The notes beneath the pieces are model-generated. The model ran no database searches. It was not told the DNA's origin and was given only the letters and a program-made list of their open reading frames with translations. Source: Desulfobacterium sp. (GTDB lineage: Bacteria; Desulfobacterota; Desulfobacteria; Desulfobacterales; Desulfobacteraceae). Taken from it: a stretch of 64,000 bases of DNA. The translations under genes and the position numbers were made by a program. This document shows, one piece after another, positions 57,032 through 64,000 of this stretch. Position 1 is the first letter of the stretch; each line of letters starts with the position of its first letter. The stretch covers positions 53,017-117,016 of the forward strand of contig JAEINR010000007.1 of assembly GCA_016342325.1 (NCBI GenBank), in the 5' to 3' direction.

Positions 57032-57222
57032 CAGCCAAGATTCCTCCCCAGATATACAATGCCGAGCCCCAACACCATGAGCATGCATCCGAACCTGCGC
57101 AGGGACCCATCAGGAAGGGTCACAACCACCTGAATCATCTCCTTCATCCGGGCGGGAAAGGCAAAATAGGGAAGCCCCTCCACAATCATCACCATGCCCA
57201 TCACACATAAAAAAAATTCCAT
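57031..57222 (-). CDS. DUF2065 small membrane protein
   Basis: 63 residues: MEFFLCVMGMVMIVEGLPYF, then FGCMLMVLGLGIVYLG, two hydrophobic helices. The family is short and conserved near hflC/purA in other proteobacteria; function unknown. TGATG overlap with queA suggests one transcript. Confidence 0.8.
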   Translation of the reverse strand: MEFFLCVMGMVMIVEGLPYFAFPARMKEMIQVVVTLPDGSLRRFGCMLMVLGLGIVYLGRNLG

Positions 57223-57365
57223 TGACGATCATCCTCTTTTAACCTCCCTGGCGGATATCGTGTACCGCTGTCACCGGCCAGGGCGTTCCATGAACTGTAT
57301 AAAACGGCGTTCCCGCCGAAGGTTGCATTTTTCTGCAAACAGTCAATATAACATAAAGAATAATA

Positions 57366-57394
57366 TTGATAAATCAAATCATCGAGGTTATAAG
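57366..57394 (+). promoter_or_regulatory. Sigma70-type promoter of gatB
   Basis: TTGATA (57366-57371), 17 bp, TATAAG (57389-57394), 84 bp before the gatB ATG in a 256-bp divergent gap. Confidence 0.75.
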
Positions 57395-57478
57395 ATATTG
57401 TTATATTTTGTATGCTATCCAAGGATTTAATCGTTAACGCTGCCCCAGGGGCGGCCAAGAGACAGGAATAACAGATTT

Positions 57479-58903
57479 ATGCGGTTTGAACCTGTAATAG
57501 GGCTTGAAGTCCATGCCCAGCTAGACACCAACACAAAAATTTTCTGCAACTGCTCCACCAACTTTGGAGCCTCCCCCAATGCCCATACCTGCCCGGTATG
57601 CACCGGAATGCCAGGGGTTCTTCCCGTGCTCAACCACCAGGCAGTCACCTATGCCATCAAGACCGCCCTTGCCACCAACTGCACGGTTGCAAGGGAGAGC
57701 CGGTTCGACAGGAAGAACTATTTCTACCCGGACCTTCCAAAGGGGTACCAGATCACCCAGTATGCCGCCCCCATTGCCGAGCACGGACATCTGAACATCG
57801 AACTTGAGGACGGCAGCGAAAAAAGGATCGGCATCACCCGGATCCACATGGAAGAGGACGCAGGCAAACTGATCCATGACCCCGACCGACCTAGGAGCAT
57901 GGTGGACCTGAACCGAACCGGAATCCCCCTGGTTGAGATCGTCAGCGAACCCGACATCCGGACCCCAAAGGAAGCAGGGGCGTATCTTCGAAAACTCCAC
58001 GCCATTGTCCGCTACATCGGCATTTGCAACGGCAACATGGAAGAGGGAAGCTTTCGCTGCGATGCCAACATCTCCCTACGACCCGTTGGCCAGGAAGCGT
58101 TCGGCACACGGACGGAGCTGAAGAACCTCAACTCCTTCAGAAACGTTGAAAAAGCCATTGCCTACGAGATCCAGCGCCAAACCTACCGCCTTGAAGAGGG
58201 CCATAAGATCGTCCAGGAGACCCGCCTCTGGGACACGGCCAGGAACCGAACCGCGTCCATGCGGAGCAAGGAAGAAGCCCACGACTACCGGTACTTTCCG
58301 GAGCCGGACCTGGTTCCCCTGATCGTTGATGACGACTGGATGACCGAGGTGAAAGAGAGCCTTCCCGAACTTCCCGATGCAAAACGGGCACGGTTCATGG
58401 CGCAATACGCCATGTCCGGCTATGATGCCTCGGTGTTAACCGCCACAAGAAGCCTTGCCGACTATTTTGAAGAAGCGGCCAAAGACCTCAAGGAGACAAA
58501 ACTTGCCGCCAACTGGGTCATGGGTCCAGTGCTCGGACTTCTCAACGGGGAGGTCACCATCGACAACGTTCCGGTTACGGCCGGTCTCCTTGCAGAACTC
58601 CTGAAGCTCCTTGAAGCCAACACCATAAATGGCAAAGCTGCCAAGACCGTATTCGACGAAATGGCCGCCTCAGGAAAGGCACCGACACAGATTGTCAAGG
58701 AGATGGGACTGGAACAGGTGTCCGACCAAAGTGCCCTGGACGACATGGTCACCCAGGTCATGGATGCCAACCCGGATGAGCTTGCAGCCTATCGCGGCGG
58801 CAAGACCAAACTCTTCAGCTTTTTCATGGGACAGATCATGAAACAGAGCCGTGGCAAGGCCGACCCCAAGGTCATCACCCAGATTCTAAAAGAAAAATTA
58901 TAG
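57479..58903 (+). CDS. gatB: Asp-tRNA(Asn)/Glu-tRNA(Gln) amidotransferase subunit B
   Basis: 474 residues. [66 protein letters not shown] and [15 protein letters not shown]-terminal YqeY-like helix bundle. It remakes Gln-tRNA and/or Asn-tRNA. GatA and GatC are not in the window. 15 bp before the following secreted protein gene. Confidence 0.96.
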   Translation: MRFEPVIGLEVHAQLDTNTKIFCNCSTNFGASPNAHTCPVCTGMPGVLPVLNHQAVTYAIKTALATNCTVARESRFDRKNYFYPDLPKGYQITQYAAPIAEHGHLNIELEDGSEKRIGITRIHMEEDAGKLIHDPDRPRSMVDLNRTGIPLVEIVSEPDIRTPKEAGAYLRKLHAIVRYIGICNGNMEEGSFRCDANISLRPVGQEAFGTRTELKNLNSFRNVEKAIAYEIQRQTYRLEEGHKIVQETRLWDTARNRTASMRSKEEAHDYRYFPEPDLVPLIVDDDWMTEVKESLPELPDAKRARFMAQYAMSGYDASVLTATRSLADYFEEAAKDLKETKLAANWVMGPVLGLLNGEVTIDNVPVTAGLLAELLKLLEANTINGKAAKTVFDEMAASGKAPTQIVKEMGLEQVSDQSALDDMVTQVMDANPDELAAYRGGKTKLFSFFMGQIMKQSRGKADPKVITQILKEKL

Positions 58904-58918
58904 CCAAGGAGTTTTAAT

Positions 58919-59701
58919 TTGAAGCCCATCGACTCAATCACAACCATCGCCCGGATAGGATTCCTATCCGTTGCGGTATCGGCCCTCCTGTTCCAGGGAC
59001 CGGCCTTGGCAACCAGCAAAAAGATCGCCATTCTTCCCTTTGAGATCCATTCCCAGAAAGAACTCTCCTATATCGGGGACGGAATATACCAGATGCTGAC
59101 CTCCAGGCTGTCATGGAAAGAGCGCGTCCTGGTGGCGGAAAGCAATGAACTTGCAACCGCTTCCAACGACTCCATGGCTGCGGTGGCTGTTGCCACGGCT
59201 GCCGACTATGTGATTTCCGGCAGTCTCACTGAATTTAACGGCGCATTCAGCCTGGACACCACGGTCTTCAAACCCAGCGACAACACCAGCGAAACCTTCT
59301 TCGGCCAGGCAAGCTCCATGGACGAGATCATCCCGGAACTCGATATCCTGGCAGCAAAGATCAACCACAGGCTGTTTGACCGAAAAACCGCGGCCCTTGA
59401 AACCGTAAAAAACACATCTGCCGACCCTGAAATCTTCGACATCAGGGCAAACCCAGAAAAACTCATGCCCCGCCCAATGGAAACCGACGCCAAAGAGAGC
59501 CCCTTCTGGAAAGTATGGGAAAACGGCACCGCCTCTTCCCGCCCAGACGCTGGTGAAGACAAACCCTTCTGGAAGTTCTGGCACAAGGATGCCCCTGAAG
59601 ACCCATTTGAGGCCGCAGAAGAGATCGAGGTGACCGGGGACATGGATTACGGTGACGAGGCAATGGATGAGGAAGACAAACCCTTCTGGAAGGTGTGGTA
59701 A
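58919..59701 (+). CDS. Secreted FlgO/TolB-N-like protein with PFWKVW repeats
   Basis: 260 residues from a TTG start (AAGGAG eight bases upstream). A signal peptide is followed by KKIAILPFEIHSQKELSYIG and the beta-alpha FlgO/TolB-N-like domain to about 150. The C-terminal third has three copies of a short motif: SPFWKVW, KPFWKFW and KPFWKVW (the last is the terminus), separated by acidic spacers. The repeats look like a binding or sorting tag. The domain is shared with the protein at 61893-63506 on the other side of the porin. Confidence 0.7.
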   Translation: MKPIDSITTIARIGFLSVAVSALLFQGPALATSKKIAILPFEIHSQKELSYIGDGIYQMLTSRLSWKERVLVAESNELATASNDSMAAVAVATAADYVISGSLTEFNGAFSLDTTVFKPSDNTSETFFGQASSMDEIIPELDILAAKINHRLFDRKTAALETVKNTSADPEIFDIRANPEKLMPRPMETDAKESPFWKVWENGTASSRPDAGEDKPFWKFWHKDAPEDPFEAAEEIEVTGDMDYGDEAMDEEDKPFWKVW

Positions 59702-59737
59702 TGCAACCCTAGATCCGTATGATGACCATTGAGATAC

Positions 59738-59777
59738 AAAAAGCCCCGGAAGATTGCTCTTCCGGGGCTTTTTTTTG
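59738..59777 (+). terminator. Strong bidirectional terminator
   Basis: AAAAAGCCCCGGAAGA and TCTTCCGGGGCTTTTT form a 16-bp perfect stem around TTGC, with A and T runs on both sides, so it can end both the gatB unit (plus) and the porin gene (minus). Confidence 0.9.
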
Positions 59778-59787
59778 CTTACCTTAA

Positions 59788-59862
59788 CCTGGACAAGATA
59801 GAACCAACGAGGTTCTCCGATTCTCTTGCCCCAATAGCACTACAATAAAGCTAAGGACCTAA
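59788..59862 (+). repeat. Dispersed ~76-bp intergenic repeat, copy E
   Basis: Begins CCTGGACAAGATAGAACC, then AGGTTCTCCGATTCTCTTGC and CAATAGCACTACAA, ends AGGACCTAA. Convergent gap just after the terminator; the most diverged copy. Confidence 0.7.
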
Positions 59863-59875
59863 ATTCAGATGTCGC

Positions 59876-61486
59876 TTAGAACGTCAGGGTCAGCTTATGG
59901 TAGAGTGTGTAGATATCAGGATCAATATCGGGGTTGACCGTACCGGTTTTCCGGCTCGCCCAGTAGTCGCCGCCGTCAAGGTATGCCATGGTGGCCTGAT
60001 ACTCCAGATTCTTTGTGAGGTTCCAGGTAAAGGAACAATCATACTCAATGCCCTGGTCGTCATCATACTGCATTCCGTCCGGTACCGCGTCGGCCTTGGA
60101 AACCCCAGCGATAAACCCCAGGGTGATGGCGTCTGTGACAGCATAATCAACACCGGCATAGAACATCTGATACCCGTCCAACATGGCAGTGGAGGGTGTT
60201 CCGAAACCGTCACCGATATGATTACCAACGCCTGCGAGGCTCGTGTTCATGCCATGGGCGTCGTCATTGAGAATAAACAATTTTTCCCAGTCTGCACCAG
60301 GTGACACATAGCCCATGGACTCGATGTCATCGTCGGTATAGTCGGCATCACCCTTGACATGGGCAAATCCGAATTGTACTGTCCCAGGACCGAAATTATA
60401 GCCGCCCTCGAAAAAATAGGCAAAGGCCTTGAGGTCACGATCCTTAGCGCCTGGATTGTCGTATTCCGCCGTACCAAAAGCGTAGTCAAGCTCTGCAGCG
60501 ATCTCGAAATCACCGAACTTGCCCTCAAAATATGGCGCAAGCAAGATAACCTTTGCCTGGCATGCGCCGCCCCTTGTAGCAACAACGTTCATGGGATCAT
60601 CGGCATTGCCGCCGAATGAAACCGGTGCACCCAGTACCGCGTTCTGGGCTTGAAAATTAGGGTTGGCCCCTATAAACGCCATTGTATTTGCACCGGGGGT
60701 GCCACCGTCCATGGCAATGGCGGTTCCGTACCCGGTCAGAGCACCCGCATAGTTTGCAACGGCGCCGCTGGTATTCATTGAAGAGTAGGCAATCTGGTCT
60801 TTATAGACGTCATTGAAACTGCCAATGGCAAATGCCTGGCCCGGATCCTGGAACTTCTTAAAATTGTACAACGCAGTCAAGAGACCGGTGGAATAATTCT
60901 TGGTTTTATAGGTAAAGCCGAGGTAGTACTTGTCATTATCTTCATCGCTGACCGCGGTGCCCTTGTCGTTTTCCGTAACCTTTTCCGCAACAGCACCGAT
61001 GTAGAAGGTGCCCTCTCCAAGGGGAATGGGCAGAATATACTTGATTCTGTCAGTATCGTCCTCATCATCGCACCAGGAGGTACCCCAGGTCACCCCTTCC
61101 ATGCGTCCCACCTGAAACAGACCGATGGGGCTTTTCCAGGTAAGATACCCCCGATCGAAATCGATGTTGTCGTCGTCGGTGTCGTTGTCGATGCCGGTAT
61201 CGTTAGTCCCGTTGTCAAAGGCGGAATCCTTTGAGGAGAGGACCTTTTCAAGGGCGTCAAACCGGGTGGTGAATTTGAGGTCTTCCGTAAGGATGAAATC
61301 GGTTTTTACCCGCAGCCTCATCTGGCGAAAATCACTGGTTGCATCGTTCGTATTCATGTTCTCGCTTGAATTGAGGATTCCCTCAAACTCAGCGCTGCCG
61401 CTAAACTCAACATCCACTGCCATTGCCGGCAACGCCAGCCCTGTGACTAAGCAGAAAAAAACAGCCACCAACATCATTTTCTTCAT
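59876..61486 (-). CDS. Outer membrane porin-like protein
   Basis: 536 residues from ATG 61486, with GGGGAG upstream; a longer frame to 61624 lacks a site. Signal peptide MKKMMLVAVFFCLVTGLALP with AMA cleavage. The mature chain is beta-strand-rich, acidic (Asp-rich loops such as DNDTDDDNIDFDRG) and ends TLYHKLTLTF with the C-terminal Phe of outer membrane barrels. The precise substrate cannot be read. Flanked by two secreted FlgO-like proteins. Confidence 0.85.
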   Translation of the reverse strand: MKKMMLVAVFFCLVTGLALPAMAVDVEFSGSAEFEGILNSSENMNTNDATSDFRQMRLRVKTDFILTEDLKFTTRFDALEKVLSSKDSAFDNGTNDTGIDNDTDDDNIDFDRGYLTWKSPIGLFQVGRMEGVTWGTSWCDDEDDTDRIKYILPIPLGEGTFYIGAVAEKVTENDKGTAVSDEDNDKYYLGFTYKTKNYSTGLLTALYNFKKFQDPGQAFAIGSFNDVYKDQIAYSSMNTSGAVANYAGALTGYGTAIAMDGGTPGANTMAFIGANPNFQAQNAVLGAPVSFGGNADDPMNVVATRGGACQAKVILLAPYFEGKFGDFEIAAELDYAFGTAEYDNPGAKDRDLKAFAYFFEGGYNFGPGTVQFGFAHVKGDADYTDDDIESMGYVSPGADWEKLFILNDDAHGMNTSLAGVGNHIGDGFGTPSTAMLDGYQMFYAGVDYAVTDAITLGFIAGVSKADAVPDGMQYDDDQGIEYDCSFTWNLTKNLEYQATMAYLDGGDYWASRKTGTVNPDIDPDIYTLYHKLTLTF

Positions 61487-61647
61487 CTTTTCTCCCCTTC
61501 TTCTTGTTAAAAAAGACAAGCAATAATAAGAATCAGCAAACAGCTCTTGGGACACAAAAGTGATCAGTGTTCTCCCGCGAAACCATGTGCCACCTTCTTC
61601 CTTCATGCCCCCATCAACGATCAAAGAACATGAACCCTTTTCTATGA

Positions 61648-61675
61648 ATTACACATTTGGTCCTAGTATTGTCAA
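61648..61675 (-). promoter_or_regulatory. Promoter of the porin gene
   Basis: Minus strand TTGACA (61675-61670), 16 bp, TGTAAT (61653-61648), 5/6 in the -10. About 160 bp before ATG 61486, giving a long 5' leader. Confidence 0.65.
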
Positions 61676-61820
61676 GCGTTTTATTACCTAAACAGCGTTT
61701 AGTAGCAAAACAACTACTCATCACCAAGAAATGATAGCAACATAAATGAAGAGGATGAAAATCCGTTAAAAAGACTGACTGAGCGGAATGAAGAGAATGA
61801 TGCGCAACATGGCAGGGTTC

Positions 61821-61860
61821 AGACCCGGCCGATCTTCACCGAACGACCGGGTCTTTTTTA
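61821..61860 (+). terminator. Intrinsic terminator without an obvious gene
   Basis: AGACCCGG (61821-61828) and CCGGGTCT (61847-61854) pair around an 18-base loop, followed by TTTTTT on the plus strand. The minus strand has no T run after it, so it is oriented to end a plus-strand transcript. Confidence 0.6.
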
Positions 61861-61892
61861 CTAAACCGTGGTTGAGCACCCACGGGTATTGA

Positions 61893-63506
61893 CTACAGTT
61901 TTTTTACAACAACTACGGTTTGCTTTTTATTCAACAGGGTTCCTTTGTCCAGGCCGATGCAGTAAATCAATTCAGCCCTCCCGTCGTTGTCCAGATCCTC
62001 CAGGGCCCAATCGGTTATGCAACCGCTCACCTGGGCGGTTTCCCAGACCGTTTTCATGCCGGAAGCGTTCCAGGCCAGGCACTTTATGGAACCGGCGGTG
62101 AATTTTCTAAACCTGTCGAGGAACCCCTTTGAAAGGTCACGGTTGTGCACCACGATGGCCTCATTGCGACCATCCTGGTCAAGGTCCGCCACAGCCATTC
62201 TTGAATTGATATAGTGCCGTTCCTGGTCCTGGAGATCCTGACCATCTTTTTCTCCCAGAAACAGTGGTGTAGACCCAAAGGAGGACGCACTTGCCCATTG
62301 GTTTTGGCCGGTTGATCGCGTCAGGGTCAGTTTTCCTGCACCATCGAGCCATAGGGTCTGCTCGGATCCGGTTCCAAGAAGGTCCCCCTTCACAAAGCTG
62401 AAGAGATCCACATCCCCGGGAAGCGCAACCGCATCACTCTTTCCATAACCTGACCCGTCCCAGGCGAGAAAGTAGACCCCGCCGCTGAAAAGGTCGGAGT
62501 ACCCCCCGTGCTGGCCGACAAGGCGTTTACGTCCATCCAGATCCACCACCCTGAAATACCAATCGCTGTCTGCAACAACGGTTTGTAACGCCCCCTGGTT
62601 CCACTCCAGGACCAAAGAACGAACACCGGCCTTTCGATCAACACAGGTAACAAAGATCTCGGCTTTCCCATTCCCGTTCACATCGGCAACATCTACGGCT
62701 TTAAAAGCGTTGTATCGTTTCCCTTTGAAGGCGCCTTTTTTAACAAGTGTTCCCCCCTTAAGAGAAAACAGACTGATAGCGTGTTCCTCCATAAAGACCA
62801 GATCGGCACGGCCATCACCGTCCACATCTCCTGAAGCAAGACCGGAGAATCGGGTGTTAAACGTCCGACTCCTGAAAACCTCGTCCATGGCAACAGGAGT
62901 GGCTATTGGGGGTTGAGAAAGGTTCTTGGAGGGTAAGGTGACTGCATCTTTTTGAACGTCGTTTTGGGGTAGAGAGACCCCCTTTAAACCGAACGTCTCC
63001 GGTTGGGATGCTGGAACGGGTCCGCCCTGAACAACGGCTTTTACCTTCTCAGAGATCACTGCAGCATGGCGAACAATATCCGACTGGCTGGAACCGGACT
63101 CATGAAAATAGCACACCACCCTGCCCGTGTTGAGATCGATGAGTTCGGCATCCGTGCTGACCGTGGCCCCCATAACGGTCAGACTCCCCTTGACAATATA
63201 GTCCACTCCGCTGAAGGCTTCGGTGGTATTCAAGGTTTTCAGGACCTCGGGATTGATTTCAATGGAATAATCCTTAAAGGGTTTCCGTCTGCACTGTACC
63301 TGGATCCGGTCGGTATCCCCGACCCTGGAACAGACCATTCGGGTAAGCCCCTTGCCAAGAAAGGCCACATCCTCCTGGGCCAGGACCTCAAAGGGAAAGA
63401 TGGCAACGGTTTGGGCATTGTCTGCCCACGCCCGGTCTGAATTCAAAAACAGGCATAAAACAGCCAAAACAATGAAAAGGGATGAAACCCCACGTTTATT
63501 GCTCAC
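61893..63506 (-). CDS. Secreted FlgO/TolB-N-like protein with FG-GAP (VCBS) repeats
   Basis: 537 residues from GTG 63506, chosen because AAGGAG lies seven bases upstream; an ATG at 63536 has no site. Signal peptide SLFIVLAVLCLFLNSDRAWA. N-terminal VAIFPFEVLAQEDVAFLG domain matches the FlgO-like part of the 58919 gene. From about 220: repeats of FG-GAP/VCBS type such as SGLASGDVDGDGRADLVF, DVADVNGNGKAEIFV, VADLDQDGRNEAIVV and LEDLDNDGRAELIY, a beta-propeller with calcium-type loops. Likely periplasmic or surface-exposed. Confidence 0.75.
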   Translation of the reverse strand: MSNKRGVSSLFIVLAVLCLFLNSDRAWADNAQTVAIFPFEVLAQEDVAFLGKGLTRMVCSRVGDTDRIQVQCRRKPFKDYSIEINPEVLKTLNTTEAFSGVDYIVKGSLTVMGATVSTDAELIDLNTGRVVCYFHESGSSQSDIVRHAAVISEKVKAVVQGGPVPASQPETFGLKGVSLPQNDVQKDAVTLPSKNLSQPPIATPVAMDEVFRSRTFNTRFSGLASGDVDGDGRADLVFMEEHAISLFSLKGGTLVKKGAFKGKRYNAFKAVDVADVNGNGKAEIFVTCVDRKAGVRSLVLEWNQGALQTVVADSDWYFRVVDLDGRKRLVGQHGGYSDLFSGGVYFLAWDGSGYGKSDAVALPGDVDLFSFVKGDLLGTGSEQTLWLDGAGKLTLTRSTGQNQWASASSFGSTPLFLGEKDGQDLQDQERHYINSRMAVADLDQDGRNEAIVVHNRDLSKGFLDRFRKFTAGSIKCLAWNASGMKTVWETAQVSGCITDWALEDLDNDGRAELIYCIGLDKGTLLNKKQTVVVVKKL

Positions 63507-63653
63507 TTTGCGACTCCTTAGGTTAGGGTGATTCATGAAATGAGAATAAAGCTATACAATCACAACCTAAAAATAAAGGATTAATTGACCCGGGGGAGAT
63601 ATTTAGTGGGGAAAACCTGGAAAGAAATGGGGGGGGGGGAAGGGAGGGATAAC

Positions 63654-63691
63654 AAAAAAAGCCGTGCAGGAGAAAAGCGCTCCTGCACGGC
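63654..63691 (-). terminator. Strong intrinsic terminator
   Basis: GCCGTGCAGGAG and CTCCTGCACGGC form a 12-bp perfect stem (63661-63672 / 63680-63691) with a seven-base loop; the minus strand runs into seven Ts. It ends the outer membrane protein gene at the right edge. Confidence 0.92.
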
Positions 63692-63727
63692 AAATTTTCA
63701 ACTCAATTAAGTCAGCACAAGGCTGTC

Positions 63728-64000
63728 TTAGAAGCTGAGGCTCAGACGTGTACCAATTTCCATGGGATTCTCGTCGTTTGAACCTTTGTAGGTAGCGTCG
63801 TCAGCAAAGAGGTACGCTGCAACAACTTCTACTTTAAGGTTCTCGATGAGCATGTAAGTGGCTTTGAGATCAATCTCAGCGCCGAGCTTATCTTCACCAT
63901 TTGCATCGTCTTCGTTCAGCATTGCATACCAAAGATCTGCATCAAAGGAGAGTTTGTCAGAAGCTTTGACGGTTGTTCCAAAGTTGATGGCTGTGATGTT
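63728..64000 (-). CDS. Outer membrane beta-barrel protein, C-terminal part
   Basis: Minus-strand frame open to the right edge. The visible 90 residues include NFGTTVKASDKLSFDADLWY, GAEIDLKATYMLIENLKVEV and end MEIGTRLSLSF, alternating strands with a terminal Phe as in porins. The start is outside the window. Terminated by the hairpin at 63654-63691. Confidence 0.8.
   Translation of the reverse strand, partial: NITAINFGTTVKASDKLSFDADLWYAMLNEDDANGEDKLGAEIDLKATYMLIENLKVEVVAAYLFADDATYKGSNDENPMEIGTRLSLSF

Larger units (their letters stand above)
61487..61892. other. Intergenic region upstream of the porin gene
   Basis: About 400 bp without a gene. It holds the porin promoter (61648-61675) and a plus-strand terminator-like hairpin (61821-61860) with no gene on that strand before it. 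Confidence 0.5.

Overview
The window comes from an anaerobic sulfate-reducing bacterium, most likely a Desulfobacterota (Deltaproteobacteria) member related to the Desulfobacteraceae. The evidence is a dissimilatory-type sulfate adenylyltransferase, a MetF/MetV/MvhD/HdrA cluster of the methyl branch of the Wood-Ljungdahl pathway, bacteriohemerythrin, hydrogenase maturation genes and three genes that only make sense if an in-frame UGA is read as selenocysteine. I cannot name the species from the sequence alone. There is no phage, no CRISPR array, no intact transposase and no rRNA or tRNA gene that I can see.

Layout. 1-6810 (minus): metF-like, selenoprotein HdrA with a GltD/NfnB-like insert, selenoprotein MvhD, MetV and the start of a second MetF; probably one electron-transfer complex around methylene-tetrahydrofolate reduction. 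7265-11471 (plus): HDOD-GAF histidine kinase, MshEN-type protein, FleN/MinD-like ATPase. 11543-17506 (minus): the conserved ffh-rpsP-khpA-rimM-trmD-(PF09936)-rplS-rnhB-yraN-rsmI operon. 17627-20235: rlmN, a thiouridylase-like PP-loop protein and an acidic protein of unknown function. 20282-26330: an unusual ABC transport/signalling locus in which one Tat-exported and two cytoplasmic proteins share the same NMT1-type substrate-binding fold, one of them fused to a CheY-like receiver; a CheD homologue with Ser where the catalytic Cys is expected is divergent from it. 26492-30447: UbiB-like kinase, phasin-like protein and a large acyl-CoA dehydrogenase. 30748-35455 (plus): hydantoinase/oxoprolinase-like, histone-deacetylase-like, EpmA-like and an orphan amino-acid-type ABC ATPase. 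35551-42058: DUF134 regulator, sat, HAD phosphatase, a selenoprotein form of DUF1573, PabB-PabC fusion and a glyoxalase-II-like hydrolase.

42069-49146 (minus) is a long run nusB-ribH-ribBA-ribE-ribD-nrdR-dCMP deaminase-glyA-rpiB-acpP-rpmF with a good sigma70-type promoter ahead of rpmF. 49353-59701 holds gltX, bacteriohemerythrin, a Memo-family protein, hypB/hypA, an aminotransferase, tgt-queA-DUF2065 and gatB plus a secreted FlgO/TolB-like protein. 59876-64000 holds a porin-like outer membrane protein, a secreted FlgO-like/FG-GAP protein and the end of another outer membrane protein.

The most interesting signals are: (i) three recoded UGA codons (HdrA, MvhD and, probably least described, DUF1573); (ii) the receiver-NMT1 fusion locus with its divergent Cys-less CheD; (iii) a dispersed ~76-bp intergenic repeat in five copies; (iv) paired 24-bp palindromes upstream of sat spaced by 63 bp; and (v) several smaller regulatory repeats.
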